A stretch of DNA of 64,000 bases from Pantoea brenneri (lineage in GTDB: Bacteria > Pseudomonadota > Gammaproteobacteria > Enterobacterales > Enterobacteriaceae), in contig MIEI01000009.1 in NCBI GenBank assembly GCA_002095305.1, forward strand, positions 1 through 64,000, read 5' to 3'. The first letter of the stretch is position 1. Every line of letters starts with the position of its first letter. The translations under genes were made by a program, and so were the position numbers. The notes under the pieces were generated by a model. The model did not search any database, was not told the DNA's origin, and saw only the letters and a list, made by a program, of their open reading frames with translations. Positions 30,601-39,468 of the stretch are shown piece by piece.

Positions 30601-32556
30601 AGTAATCGCGCCGTTCGCGGATTAATCGCACCACCAGTTTGTCAGCCGCCAGCTTTACGCCCTGGCTGTTGGCATAAACGAGGTCAAACTCTGCCAGGCT
30701 GTTTTCCGGCACGGTAGGCTCGTCGTGATAGCTGTCACTGCGGTAGTCATACACCGCTTTACTGGCAAACAGCGGACGAATACCGGGCAGTGCCTCGGCT
30801 GGCCAGATGGCGGTCGTGGCACGGCGGGTAACCGGCCGCCCACCGGTTTCCAGCAGGCTGGCCTGCAGAATCAGATTGAGCGGTGAATGCAATTGATCCC
30901 ACTGATTATCGACCGTGAGCCGGGCCTTGCCGTTGGCATCCAGCTTCAGATCGACTTCATCCAGCGTGCGCCTGAGGCCCTGCTCGGTGATATCACCAAA
31001 CTGGTAACCCGGCAGAGCAGCGACCGCCTCCCGCGCCGGGCGCAGATAAAGCTCACCCTGCAACGCGTTACCGGCTGCCGGGGCGCCATACAGGTAACGG
31101 CCCTCAATATCGAAGGCGATATCAGCATCGGCAGGTTGCGGCTGAGGATCGGTTTTCAGGGTCAACGCCATGCGTTCCGGCAGAAAATCCTCGACGTGGA
31201 ACGTCCATTGCCGCTTCAGGTTGTCACCGGTATTCAGCCGCAGCTGCCAGTCACCGGTCATCGACGCGTCGGGCAGCGTGAACCGCTGCTGATAAAAACC
31301 GTCCTGCGGCTGCCAGACAAAGGTACGCATCACCTGACCATCGGGCTGGACCAGCTCGGCTTTCACCGGCTGGGCCGGCAGCGGTTTGCCGTCGGCATCC
31401 CGTAATAGCGCAGTGACGATCACCGTTTCGCCGGGCGATAGATATTCCGTGGACCAAACACAAACAGCTGTTTGTCATAGCCCTGCGGCCCGGTCACCGG
31501 AAACTCGGCCAGATCCAGTGCCGGACGCGCCAGATCGATCAGCGAGGTCTGCTCGCCCTGCATCGCCAGCAGTAACCGGCCCTTCTCATCCGCCTTCAGA
31601 CGCAGATGCCCGTTGCTGTCGCTGGTGCCGCTTTGCAGTACCTGGCCTTTTTCGTTCAGCAGCCTGACGCTGACGTCAGCAAGCGGCTTGCCGTTTTCCA
31701 GGCTCTGGGCGAACAGTTCAAGCTGCGTGGGAAAGCGATGCAGTGACAGTCCAATATCGCTCAGGGTAAACAGCGTGGCAGGCATGCTGTAGTGATAGGT
31801 GCCCGCCTGTTTCATCACCGCCAGATAGACGCCCGGCTGCTGCAGCGGGGTAATATCCTGTAGTGGCAACTGCAGCTTTTCACGGGTATTACGTGCCGGG
31901 TTGAGTTCAAAACGTCCGCTATAAACCAGCTGACTGCTTTTCAGTAACGACTGAGATTGCCAGCTTGAGAGGTTATTGCCGTCATTCCATTCGGCAAGAA
32001 ACGCCGCCAGACCGGCATTTTTTATCCGGAAAAAATCCACATCCACCTGGTCGATATTCAGCGCCAGCACCGGTAATCCCTGAGTGAGACGCAGCGGCAG
32101 CAGCGAGCCACGGCTGGCAAAACCGACCATCGGTTCGATATCACGGGTAGTGATTTTTTTGCTGAAGCCGGCCGCCAGCGTCTCTCCGCTGGCCGCACGC
32201 AATCCCGCTTCTACCGTAACGGTAAACTGACGCGACGGCTGGGGATGGCGAAAGCGCAGCGCTTTGCGGTAGTCAGACAGCTCCCAGCCACCGTCAACCT
32301 GACCCAGTTTATCGTCGGTCAGCCTGACTTTTTGCGTAAGATCCTGTTTATCATCCAGCGGCTGATTAAAGGTTAAGACCAGCGCGGCGGCGCCATCAAG
32401 CTGAAGCTCAGAGAGGTCGAGGAGAGTCAGCGGTTTGCTGACCTGCGTGGCAGTCGTTTCCGCTGCGCTGACAGTGAAAACCGGCACGGCTGCCGTCGCC
32501 AGCAGCGAGCCGCCGATCAGCAGGCCGATCAGCAGTCGGTTAATGCGTTTTTTCAT
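27666..32556 (-). pseudogene. yfhM: Bacterial alpha-2-macroglobulin YfhM (frameshifted twice here)
   Basis: Large periplasmic protease trap paired with PBP1C. Three overlapping segments together give about 1630 residues after restoring one base at each break (E. coli about 1650). The first break is near 31432, after IYRPG, where GGG has become GG. The second is near 29034, just after the thioester motif YGCLEQ, where CCC has become CC. The N-terminus (MKKRINRLL) has a Sec signal, but no lipobox cysteine can be seen before AETTATQ, whereas the E. coli protein is a lipoprotein. The breaks look like homopolymer under-calls. Confidence 0.85.
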
Positions 32557-32701
32557 GGTAAATCCTTCACCGGGCCCCAGGGGAGTTGTTTTATAACGCT
32601 GCGCAATTTCATCTCAATGCTCGCATTTAATCAACGCTTCTCTTGAGATGGCGCCCGCATTGCCCGACACTGACAGCACAGATAACTGAGATGAGGTTGT
32701 T

Positions 32702-33543
32702 ATGACGACGCCACTGTTTGTGTCCGCCGACTGGTTACAGGAACACTATCATGATGAGAACCTGCAGGTGCTGGATAGCCGGATGCTGCCGCCTGGTCAG
32801 GAAGCGGTCCGGGATGTGAATGCCGAATATCTGGCTGGCCATCTGCCTGATGCACCGTTTTTCAATATTGAAGAACTGTCGGATCACACCAGCCCTTACC
32901 CGCACATGCTGTCGCGCCCCGAGCGTTTTGCCGTGGCGATGCGTGAACTGGGTATCAGCAGCGACAAACATCTGGTGGTCTATGACGAGGGGAATCTGTT
33001 CTCGGCCCCACGCGCCTGGTGGATGCTGCGCCTGTATGGCGCTGCCCAGGTGTCGATTCTGGCTGGCGGCCTGCAGGGCTGGAAAGCGGCCGGTTTTGCC
33101 CTTGAGAGCGGCCCGGTGTCACTGGCGGAAGGTGAGTTTGAGGCCAGCTATGATGAAAGCCAGGTCCGTCGGCTCAATGACGTGCTGCTGATCAGTCATG
33201 AAGGCGGCGCACAGCTGGTGGATGCGCGCGCGGCAAACCGTTTTAACGCCGAAGTGGATGAACCGCGTCCCGGTCTGCTGCGCGGCCACGTTCCAAATAG
33301 CCTGAACGTGCCATGGAATAGCCTGGTGGTGAATGGCGAACTGAAACCGCTGGCTGAACTGCGCGATCTGTTTGCCCGTGCCGGGGTTGAACTGGACAAA
33401 CCGGTGGTGGCCAGCTGTGGTTCGGGCGTTACGGCAGCGTGGTGATTCTGGCGCTGACCGCGCTGGGCGCACGTCAGACCGCCATCTACGACGGTTCGTG
33501 GAGCGAATGGGGTAGCCGCGACGATCTGCCGATTGCGAAATAA
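32702..33543 (+). pseudogene. sseA: 3-mercaptopyruvate sulfurtransferase SseA (frameshifted here)
   Basis: Transfers sulfur from 3-mercaptopyruvate to thiols or cyanide. It has two rhodanese domains with the active Cys in ASCGSGVTA. The frame breaks directly after this loop near 33437; adding one base regains [19 protein letters not shown] and the conserved [11 protein letters not shown], with a stop at 33541-33543. The restored length is 280 residues (E. coli 281). A base-call error is likely, though true loss is not excluded since the gene is dispensable. Confidence 0.85.
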
Positions 33544-33575
33544 AAAAAAGAGCGGCCACTGCGCCGCTCTTTTTT
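33544..33575. terminator. Bidirectional terminator between sseA and sseB
   Basis: AGAGCGGC/GCCGCTCT with flanking A-run and T-run lies between the convergent genes and can end both transcripts. Confidence 0.88.
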
Positions 33576-33577
33576 CA

Positions 33578-34348
33578 TCAGATGATGCGTTCGCTGCCTT
33601 TGAAGTCGCGCAGGAAACTGCCCCAGCGACGTTCATAGAACGGGGTAATATGTGCGGTGAAGAAATGGCTGATGCCACGATCCTCCACCGTCACTTCGCA
33701 TAAGTCGACCGGCGCATCGTCCGGCAGCGTATCCATCGCCACGCTGCCCGCCGCCTGAATAATCGCTTCAATATCGCTGTCCGCTTCAATACCAATCAGC
33801 AGATTCGGCGCTTCATCGGCCCGTTCACGGATGCTGGCGATAAACGCGCGGCGCACCTGTTTATATTTGCTGAATAGCTGGGTCAGCGAATCAACCATCT
33901 GCGCTGGCGGTTCCGCCACTTCAGATAACAGCAGCGACTGCCCGCCGTCCAGCACCGTTTGCTGACTCAGGGCGCTGCCCTCTTCCGCCAGCAGATGAGT
34001 GATTTCGGCAGGCGAGAACTCTTTGCCGGTCGGTAATTTAGGATTGAGAAACAGCGTTTCGCCGCGGGTCATTTCAAACAGCGTGCGCACCGGCAGACGC
34101 AGATAAGCCTGCTCGCTGCTGACCGCGTCGCTCATCGCCTGTTCTGAACTGAAAAACGGAATGATGCTGCTGCCATCCTCTTTTTCCCAGTGCTGCAGAT
34201 CCACCGGCGTACTGGCATCGAGTTGCTGTGCCGTGCTTTCGCCCGGCACCCAGACGTCTGATTCCAGCAGCAGTTGAAAAAATTCGGGCCGGTGAGCGGG
34301 CTCGGTAGCGGCCAGCTTCAGCACCTCTTCAAGACGGTTCATATTCAC
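33578..34348 (-). CDS. sseB: Enhanced serine sensitivity protein SseB
   Basis: Cytoplasmic protein of 256 residues matching E. coli SseB, whose overproduction sensitises cells to serine; its molecular role is unclear. An N-terminal SseB domain is followed by a C-terminal region ending HFFTAHITPFYERRWGSF. It lies 41 bases downstream of pepB on the same strand, as in E. coli. Confidence 0.93.
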   Translation of the reverse strand: MNMNRLEEVLKLAATEPAHRPEFFQLLLESDVWVPGESTAQQLDASTPVDLQHWEKEDGSSIIPFFSSEQAMSDAVSSEQAYLRLPVRTLFEMTRGETLFLNPKLPTGKEFSPAEITHLLAEEGSALSQQTVLDGGQSLLLSEVAEPPAQMVDSLTQLFSKYKQVRRAFIASIRERADEAPNLLIGIEADSDIEAIIQAAGSVAMDTLPDDAPVDLCEVTVEDRGISHFFTAHITPFYERRWGSFLRDFKGSERII

Positions 34349-34389
34349 TCTCTAAATACGCGGCAGCACCCGCCACCGCTGAATAGCAC

Positions 34390-35676
34390 TTATTTCAGTA
34401 ACAGGTTAGCCAGCGTCCGCACGCCGAGGCCGGTAGCACCGGCAGCCCACTGATCGACCGCGCTTTTGCGGTAGGTCGCAGAACAGTCGATATGCAGCCA
34501 GCCCTGCTGGTAGTTGCTGACGAAATAAGAGAGGAACGCCGCCGCGCTGCTGGCACCGGCCGCATGCGCCGGGCTGGCAATGTTATTGAGATCGGCAAAG
34601 TTAGACGGCAGATGGCTGCGATGGAACTCGGCCAGCGGCAGACGCCAGAACGGCTCGTTCTCGCTGACTGCGCTGCCCATCAGCGACTGCGCCAGTACCT
34701 CATCAAAGGTGAACAGTGCGTGGTAATCATTGCCCAGCGCGGTTTTGGCTGCGCCGGTCAGGGTGGCAGCATCGATCAGCAGCGTCGGTTGCTGCTCGCT
34801 GGCGTCGATTAAGCCATCAGCCAGCACCAGTCGACCTTCGGCGTCGGTGTTCATCACTTCCACCGATTTGCCATTGCGATAGCGAATGATATCGCCCAGT
34901 TTAAAGGCGTTGCTGCTGACCATATTGTCGGCGCAGCAGAGGTAAAGCTTCACGCGTTTGTTGAGACCGCGGGCAATCGCCATCGCCAGCGCGCCCGTCA
35001 CGGTGGCCGCGCCGCCCATGTCAGACTTCATTGAGTCCATGAAGCTGCTCTGCTTCATGCTGTAGCCGCCGGTGTCGAAGGTAATGCCTTTGCCGACCAG
35101 ACAGGCGTACACCGGCGCGTTGTCGTCACCGGTCGGATTGAAGTCGAGCGCCAGCAGCACCGGCGGACGGCTGGAGCCGCGTCCTACCGTATGCAGGCCC
35201 ATGTAGCCCTGCACCCGCAGATCGTCACCTTTGGTGATGCGATAGCTGACAGCACTGCCGCCCACTTCACTGATCAGATCGATGGCGGTGTGCGCCAGCT
35301 GCTCCGGTCCCAGCTCTTCGGCTGGCAGGTTGATGGTGTTGCGTACCCAGTCGATAATTTTCAGCCGGCGATCAAATTCTGCCTGCTCGTGCTCGCCCAG
35401 CGTCGGCCAGTCAACCTGACGCTGCCCTTTCGGACCGCGGTAGCCCTGCCAGAACGCCCAGCATTGTTCAAGGTGCCAGCCTTCGCCGGTCAGCGCCACA
35501 TGGCGGATCCCCTGGCTATCCAGTTTGCGACCGGCACGCTGAATGGTCATCAGCGCATCCGCGCCGGTCAGGTGCAGCGTCATGCCGCTGTCGTTGCTGC
35601 TCAGAATGGCTTTTTCGCCCCAGCGCGCATCGGCGGGCTGGCTGCTAAGAGTGATGTTCATCGGTTGTGTGGTCAT
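34390..35676 (-). CDS. pepB: Peptidase B (M17 leucyl aminopeptidase family)
   Basis: Dinuclear metal aminopeptidase, 428 residues. Metal and catalytic motifs are seen in [14 protein letters not shown] and [14 protein letters not shown], and DAATLTGAA follows. In E. coli it is the last gene of the isc-hsc-fdx-iscX cluster. Here those intervening genes are missing and pepB lies 170 bases after a shortened iscS. That 170-base spacer must hold any local promoter, since a GC-rich hairpin follows iscS. Confidence 0.97.
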   Translation of the reverse strand: MTTQPMNITLSSQPADARWGEKAILSSNDSGMTLHLTGADALMTIQRAGRKLDSQGIRHVALTGEGWHLEQCWAFWQGYRGPKGQRQVDWPTLGEHEQAEFDRRLKIIDWVRNTINLPAEELGPEQLAHTAIDLISEVGGSAVSYRITKGDDLRVQGYMGLHTVGRGSSRPPVLLALDFNPTGDDNAPVYACLVGKGITFDTGGYSMKQSSFMDSMKSDMGGAATVTGALAMAIARGLNKRVKLYLCCADNMVSSNAFKLGDIIRYRNGKSVEVMNTDAEGRLVLADGLIDASEQQPTLLIDAATLTGAAKTALGNDYHALFTFDEVLAQSLMGSAVSENEPFWRLPLAEFHRSHLPSNFADLNNIASPAHAAGASSAAAFLSYFVSNYQQGWLHIDCSATYRKSAVDQWAAGATGLGVRTLANLLLK

Positions 35677-35828
35677 CGCGAAGCTCCATAGACGTTATTC
35701 GTTTCATCCAGCCTGATTGTTAAAGTGGCTTTAATAATATGTTAAATACAATGCGTGGACAGACCTGATAACAGATTCTTTCAGAGGATGCCAGCCTTGC
35801 GCATATTATGGCGCGGTTTCCAGAATCT

Positions 35829-35844
35829 GGCCGGGTATCCGGCC
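35829..35844 (-). terminator. Hairpin just after iscS (weak terminator)
   Basis: GGCCGG/CCGGCC pairs perfectly around a 4-base loop, three bases after the iscS stop codon. It has no T-run. It lies where iscU begins in other enterobacteria. Confidence 0.45.
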
Positions 35845-35846
35845 GA

Positions 35847-37001
35847 TTACATTAAGGCACGCAGACGCGTCACTGATTTCTGCACCAGCGCGATGGCGTA
35901 ATCGATCTCTTCTTCGGTGGTAAAGCGACCAAGCGAAAATCGCAGCGAACTGTGCGCCAGCTCTTCGCCGACACCCAAAGCCCGCAGGACATAGGAGGGC
36001 TCCAGACTGGCAGAGGTACAGGCAGAACCGGAGGAGAGCGCCAGGTCTTTTAGCGCCATGATCAGCGATTCGCCCTCAACGTTGGCAAAACTGAGGTTAA
36101 GAATGTTAGCGGCGCTGTGTTGCAGGTCACCGTTCAGCGTGACGTCCGGCAGCGTACTGATGCCGTGCCACAGCCGGTCGCGCAGGCGTTGCAGGCGCGC
36201 CATCTCGGTCTCACGCTCTTCCGCCGCAATGCGATAGGCCTCGCCCATCCCGACAATCTGGTGAACCGGCAGCGTGCCGGAACGCATGCCACGCTCGTGT
36301 CCACCGCCATGGATCTGGGCAGCGATCAGCACCCGTGGTTTACGACGGACATAGAGTGCGCCGATCCCTTTCGGGCCATAGAGTTTGTGGGCGGAAAATG
36401 ACATCAAATCGACCGGCAACACGCTGAGATCGATCGGCAGTTTGCCAACGCTCTGGGTCGCATCAACGTGAAACAGAATGTCGCGTTCACGGCACAGCTC
36501 ACCAAACGCAGCAATATTCTGAATCACGCCGATTTCATTATTGACGTGCATGATCGAGACTAAAATGGTGTCGTCGCGCAGGGCGTCACGCAGCATTTCA
36601 GGGCTGATAATGCCGTTGGCGGCCGGTTTCAGGTAGGTGACATCAAAGCCTTCACGCTCCAGCTGCTGGCAACTGTCGAGTACCGCTTTGTGTTCAGTCT
36701 GGCTGGTAATGATATGTTTGCCGCGCGCCTGATGGGCGTGGGCTGCGCCTTTAATCGCAAGATTGTCAGATTCGGTGGCGCCAGAGGTAAACACGATTTC
36801 ACGCGGATCGGCATTAACCAGTTCGGCCACCTGATTGCGCGCCACATCGACCGCTTCTTCAGATTGCCAGCCAAAACGGTGAGAACGGGAGGCCGGATTA
36901 CCGAACGTGCCATCCAGCGTCAGAAACTGCATCATTTTGCTGGCTACACGCGGATCGGCCGGCGTGGTGGCGGCATAATCCAGGTAAATCGGTAATTTCA
37001 T
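35847..37001 (-). CDS. iscS: Cysteine desulfurase IscS, C-terminally truncated
   Basis: PLP enzyme that takes sulfur from cysteine for Fe-S clusters, tRNA thiolation and other pathways. It has 384 residues against 404 in E. coli. The PLP lysine lies in [14 protein letters not shown] and the sulfur-carrying Cys in [16 protein letters not shown]. After KSVTRLR the protein ends ALM and stops. The missing tail (E. coli LSPLWEMYK...EWAHH) is the part reported to be needed to bind IscU. I read the other two frames downstream and found no tail sequence, so this is not a simple frameshift. iscU, iscA, hscB, hscA, fdx and iscX do not follow. A role in tRNA thiolation may explain retention. Confidence 0.93.
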   Translation of the reverse strand: MKLPIYLDYAATTPADPRVASKMMQFLTLDGTFGNPASRSHRFGWQSEEAVDVARNQVAELVNADPREIVFTSGATESDNLAIKGAAHAHQARGKHIITSQTEHKAVLDSCQQLEREGFDVTYLKPAANGIISPEMLRDALRDDTILVSIMHVNNEIGVIQNIAAFGELCRERDILFHVDATQSVGKLPIDLSVLPVDLMSFSAHKLYGPKGIGALYVRRKPRVLIAAQIHGGGHERGMRSGTLPVHQIVGMGEAYRIAAEERETEMARLQRLRDRLWHGISTLPDVTLNGDLQHSAANILNLSFANVEGESLIMALKDLALSSGSACTSASLEPSYVLRALGVGEELAHSSLRFSLGRFTTEEEIDYAIALVQKSVTRLRALM

Positions 37002-37089
37002 TGCGCTACAGCTCCGTATAAAAAATCATACGTCTTTATAGCAGATTCGGCCCTGCCCGCGTTAGCAGTTAGGGCCGCAACAGTGGGGA

Positions 37090-37587
37090 TTACGAGGCGC
37101 GCAGATTGACGTTGATTTCCTGAGCGCGTGGGCTCTGGAAGCGACGATTGTCATTGGCGTTCTGACGATCGGCCACGTCGAGGATCTCCTGATTATTCAC
37201 CAGCTCAGCCAGCGTAATATTGTTCAGGAAGTCACTGATGCGCACGCTCAGATCGCGCCACAGAACGTGAGTCAGGCAGCGCTCGCCGCCCTGGCAGCCT
37301 TCTTTACCCTGGCATTTGGTGGCGTCAACTGACTCATCGACTGCGGTGATTACTTCACCGACCGCGATAGCATTCGACTCTTTACCCAACAGATAACCGC
37401 CGCCCGGCCCGCGTACGCTGGCAACTAAGCCATTTTTACGCAGGCGGGAGAACAACTGCTCGAGATACGACAGCGAGATGCCCTGACGCTCGGAAATGTC
37501 AGCCAGCGGAACCGGGCCTTCATGGGAGTGAAGGGCAACGTCCAGCATAGCAGTTACGGCATAACGTCCTTTGGATGTCAGTCTCAT
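37090..37587 (-). CDS. iscR: Fe-S cluster-sensing transcription regulator IscR
   Basis: Rrf2-family regulator, 165 residues from MRLTSKGRY at 37587 with GAGGT upstream; the Met five codons earlier is not family-like. The winged helix lies at about 1-75 ([19 protein letters not shown]). The [2Fe-2S] ligands are kept in [16 protein letters not shown], matching Cys92, Cys98, Cys104 and His107 of E. coli. It is first in a two-gene iscRS operon, with three IscR-type sites upstream. It can therefore still sense cluster status and act on distant targets such as suf. Confidence 0.97.
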   Translation of the reverse strand: MRLTSKGRYAVTAMLDVALHSHEGPVPLADISERQGISLSYLEQLFSRLRKNGLVASVRGPGGGYLLGKESNAIAVGEVITAVDESVDATKCQGKEGCQGGERCLTHVLWRDLSVRISDFLNNITLAELVNNQEILDVADRQNANDNRRFQSPRAQEINVNLRAS

Positions 37588-37642
37588 AGCGTACGACCTC
37601 AATAGCGTCCGGTTATCGGAGGATTAGCAAAAGATGTCGGCA

Positions 37643-37671
37643 AGTCTGACATTCCCGAGTAATTTGGTCAA
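37643..37671 (-). promoter_or_regulatory. iscR promoter with extended -10
   Basis: On the minus strand TTGACC (-35, 37666-37671) and CAGACT (-10, 37643-37648) are separated by 17 bases. A TG one base before the -10 makes it an extended type, resembling the E. coli iscR promoter. Confidence 0.75.
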
Positions 37672-37726
37672 CTATTTAACCAGGTAAAACACTCAAGTAT
37701 TTAACCTGGTAATTTACTCAACTATT
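37651..37726 (-). promoter_or_regulatory. Three tandem IscR type 1 sites
   Basis: Three successive units of about 25 bases share the pattern AATAnTTGAnnnnnTTACnnGG on the minus strand, at about 37703-37726, 37678-37702 and 37651-37677. The promoter-proximal unit overlaps the -35; the distal one overlaps the trmJ stop codon. This matches the [2Fe-2S]-IscR autorepression region of E. coli. Confidence 0.75.
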
Positions 37727-38470
37727 ATCGTCTTCTTTCTTCTCGTTTTTTCGCTTTTCAAACGATGAAAGCATGCCGCGCAGAATGTTGAGTTCATCAC
37801 GTTCCGGCCGGGCACGGGTATAAAGACGACGCAGTTTACTCATCACCTGGCCCGGGTTAGCTTCTCGGATAAAGCCGCTGTTCAGCATCATCTGTTCCAT
37901 GTGCTGATAGAAGCGCTCAAGGTCATCCACCAGCGGATAAGGCGACTCGGCATACTGCGGCTGCGGGCTGGCTTGTTCCTGCGCCTGCAGCCAGGCCATC
38001 CGCACTTCATAGGCGATGATCTGCACCGCCATCGCCAGGTTCAGCGAGCTGTATTCCGGGTTAGCCTGAATCGCGACGTGATAATGACACTTCTGCAATT
38101 CTTCATTGGTCAGGCCGACGCGCTCACGACCAAACACCAGCGCCACCGGTGCCTGCTGCCCCTCTTCCACGCTTTTCACGCCACATTCGCGGGCATCAAG
38201 CATCGGCCACGGCAGTGAACGGGAACGTGCGCTGGTGCCAACCACTAAACTGCAGCCGGCGATAGCTTCGTCCAGCGAGTCGACGATTTTAGCGTCGCCA
38301 ATCACATCACTGGCCCCGGCGGCGAGAGAAATCGCCTGTGAATCGGGTTTGACCAGCGGGTTAACCAGATAAAGGTTGGTCAGGCCCATGGTTTTCATGG
38401 CGCGGGCGACGGAGCCCATGTTGCCGGTGTGAGAGGTTTCAACCAGCACGATACGGATATTTTGCAGCAT
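37718..38470 (-). CDS. trmJ: tRNA (cytidine/uridine-32-2'-O)-methyltransferase TrmJ
   Basis: SPOUT-fold, SAM-dependent methylase acting at position 32 of tRNAs. It has 250 residues. The N-terminal fold has [20 protein letters not shown], and the trefoil-knot region has [15 protein letters not shown] and [11 protein letters not shown] charged C-terminal tail ends KKEDDNS, its stop overlapping an IscR site. It is upstream of iscR and divergent from suhB, as in E. coli. Confidence 0.96.
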   Translation of the reverse strand: MLQNIRIVLVETSHTGNMGSVARAMKTMGLTNLYLVNPLVKPDSQAISLAAGASDVIGDAKIVDSLDEAIAGCSLVVGTSARSRSLPWPMLDARECGVKSVEEGQQAPVALVFGRERVGLTNEELQKCHYHVAIQANPEYSSLNLAMAVQIIAYEVRMAWLQAQEQASPQPQYAESPYPLVDDLERFYQHMEQMMLNSGFIREANPGQVMSKLRRLYTRARPERDELNILRGMLSSFEKRKNEKKEDDNS

Positions 38471-38529
38471 TATTGAGGAGTCTCAGCAGCGGGTCAGTAA
38501 AATCAGTAGCGCGAATGCTAACATAAAGC

Positions 38530-38558
38530 AGGACATTTACCGAACACGCTGCTATACT
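38530..38558 (+). promoter_or_regulatory. suhB promoter
   Basis: AGGACA (38530-38535) and TATACT (38553-38558) are spaced by 17 bases, giving a leader of about 35-40 bases. Confidence 0.6.
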
Positions 38559-38574
38559 CCGCGCCGTTTTCCCC

Positions 38575-38585
38575 GTTCTTTAACA
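38575..38585 (+). promoter_or_regulatory. boxA in the suhB leader
   Basis: GTTCTTTAACA matches the antitermination boxA (TGCTCTTTAACA) except at the edge. It lies in the predicted 5' leader of suhB, where E. coli has a NusB/NusE-binding boxA used in SuhB autoregulation. Confidence 0.65.
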
Positions 38586-38602
38586 TCCAGCGAGAGATAC
38601 CG

Positions 38603-39406
38603 ATGCATCCAATGCTCAACATTGCCGTGCGCGCAGCGCGCAAGGCCGGAAATTTAATTGCCAAGAATTATGAAACCCCGGACGCCGTCGAAGCCAGCCA
38701 GAAAGGCAGCAACGACTTCGTAACCAATGTTGATCGCGAAGCAGAACGCCTGATTATCGAAGTGATTCGTAAATCTTACCCGAAACATACCATCATCACC
38801 GAAGAAAGCGGTGAACTGGCGGGTGAGGATCAGGACATTCAATGGGTTATCGATCCGCTGGATGGCACCACCAACTTCATCAAACGTCTGCCCCACTTTG
38901 CTGTTTCCATCGCCGTGCGCATTAAAGGCCGCACTGAAGTCGCGGTGGTCTACGACCCAATGCGTAATGAACTGTTCAGCGCCGTACGCGGCCAGGGCGC
39001 CCAGCTTAATGGATACCGCCTGCGCGGCAGCATCGCTCGCGACCTGGATGGCACCATTCTGGCAACCGGCTTCCCGTTCAAGCTGAAACAGCACGCCCCC
39101 GCCTATATGAACATCCTGACCAAACTGTTTACCCAGTGCGCCGACTTCCGCCGCACCGGCTCAGCGGCGCTGGATCTGGCTTATGTCGCAGCCGGTCGCG
39201 TTGATGGTTATTTTGAGATTGGCCTGAAGCCATGGGATTTTGCGGCGGGTGAACTGCTGGTACGTGAAGCGGGTGGCCTGGTCACTGACTTCACCGGTAA
39301 CCACGGTTATCTGCACTCCGGTAATATCGTTGCCGGTAACCCACGCGTGGTGAAAGCCATGCTGTCAAACATGCGTGAAGAGCTGAGCGAAGCGTTAAAA
39401 CGCTAA
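38603..39406 (+). CDS. suhB: Inositol monophosphatase / Nus-complex factor SuhB
   Basis: Mg-dependent inositol-1-phosphatase that also joins the Nus complex for rRNA antitermination. It has 267 residues, as in E. coli. The motifs are EESG, WVIDPLDGTTNF and LKPWDFAAGELLVREAGG. GAGAG precedes the ATG. It is transcribed away from trmJ/iscRS and ends at a strong terminator. Confidence 0.97.
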   Translation: MHPMLNIAVRAARKAGNLIAKNYETPDAVEASQKGSNDFVTNVDREAERLIIEVIRKSYPKHTIITEESGELAGEDQDIQWVIDPLDGTTNFIKRLPHFAVSIAVRIKGRTEVAVVYDPMRNELFSAVRGQGAQLNGYRLRGSIARDLDGTILATGFPFKLKQHAPAYMNILTKLFTQCADFRRTGSAALDLAYVAAGRVDGYFEIGLKPWDFAAGELLVREAGGLVTDFTGNHGYLHSGNIVAGNPRVVKAMLSNMREELSEALKR

Positions 39407-39418
39407 GTAACAGCACAG

Positions 39419-39448
39419 AAAAAGGCGGCTTCTCAGCCGCCTTTTTTA
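39419..39448 (+). terminator. Terminator of suhB
   Basis: AAAGGCGGCT/AGCCGCCTTT closes a TCTC loop and continues into a T-run. It lies between convergent genes and may also serve the minus-strand gene at 39469. Confidence 0.9.
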
Positions 39449-39468
39449 TTGCCTGTTTTTCGCGTCGA

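Noticed and set aside
35800..35870. iscS truncation explained by a one-base frameshift like those in neighbouring genes
   Set aside because: Translating the other two frames after SVTRLR gives no sequence like the IscS tail, and no iscU sequence follows, so this is a real loss or rearrangement.
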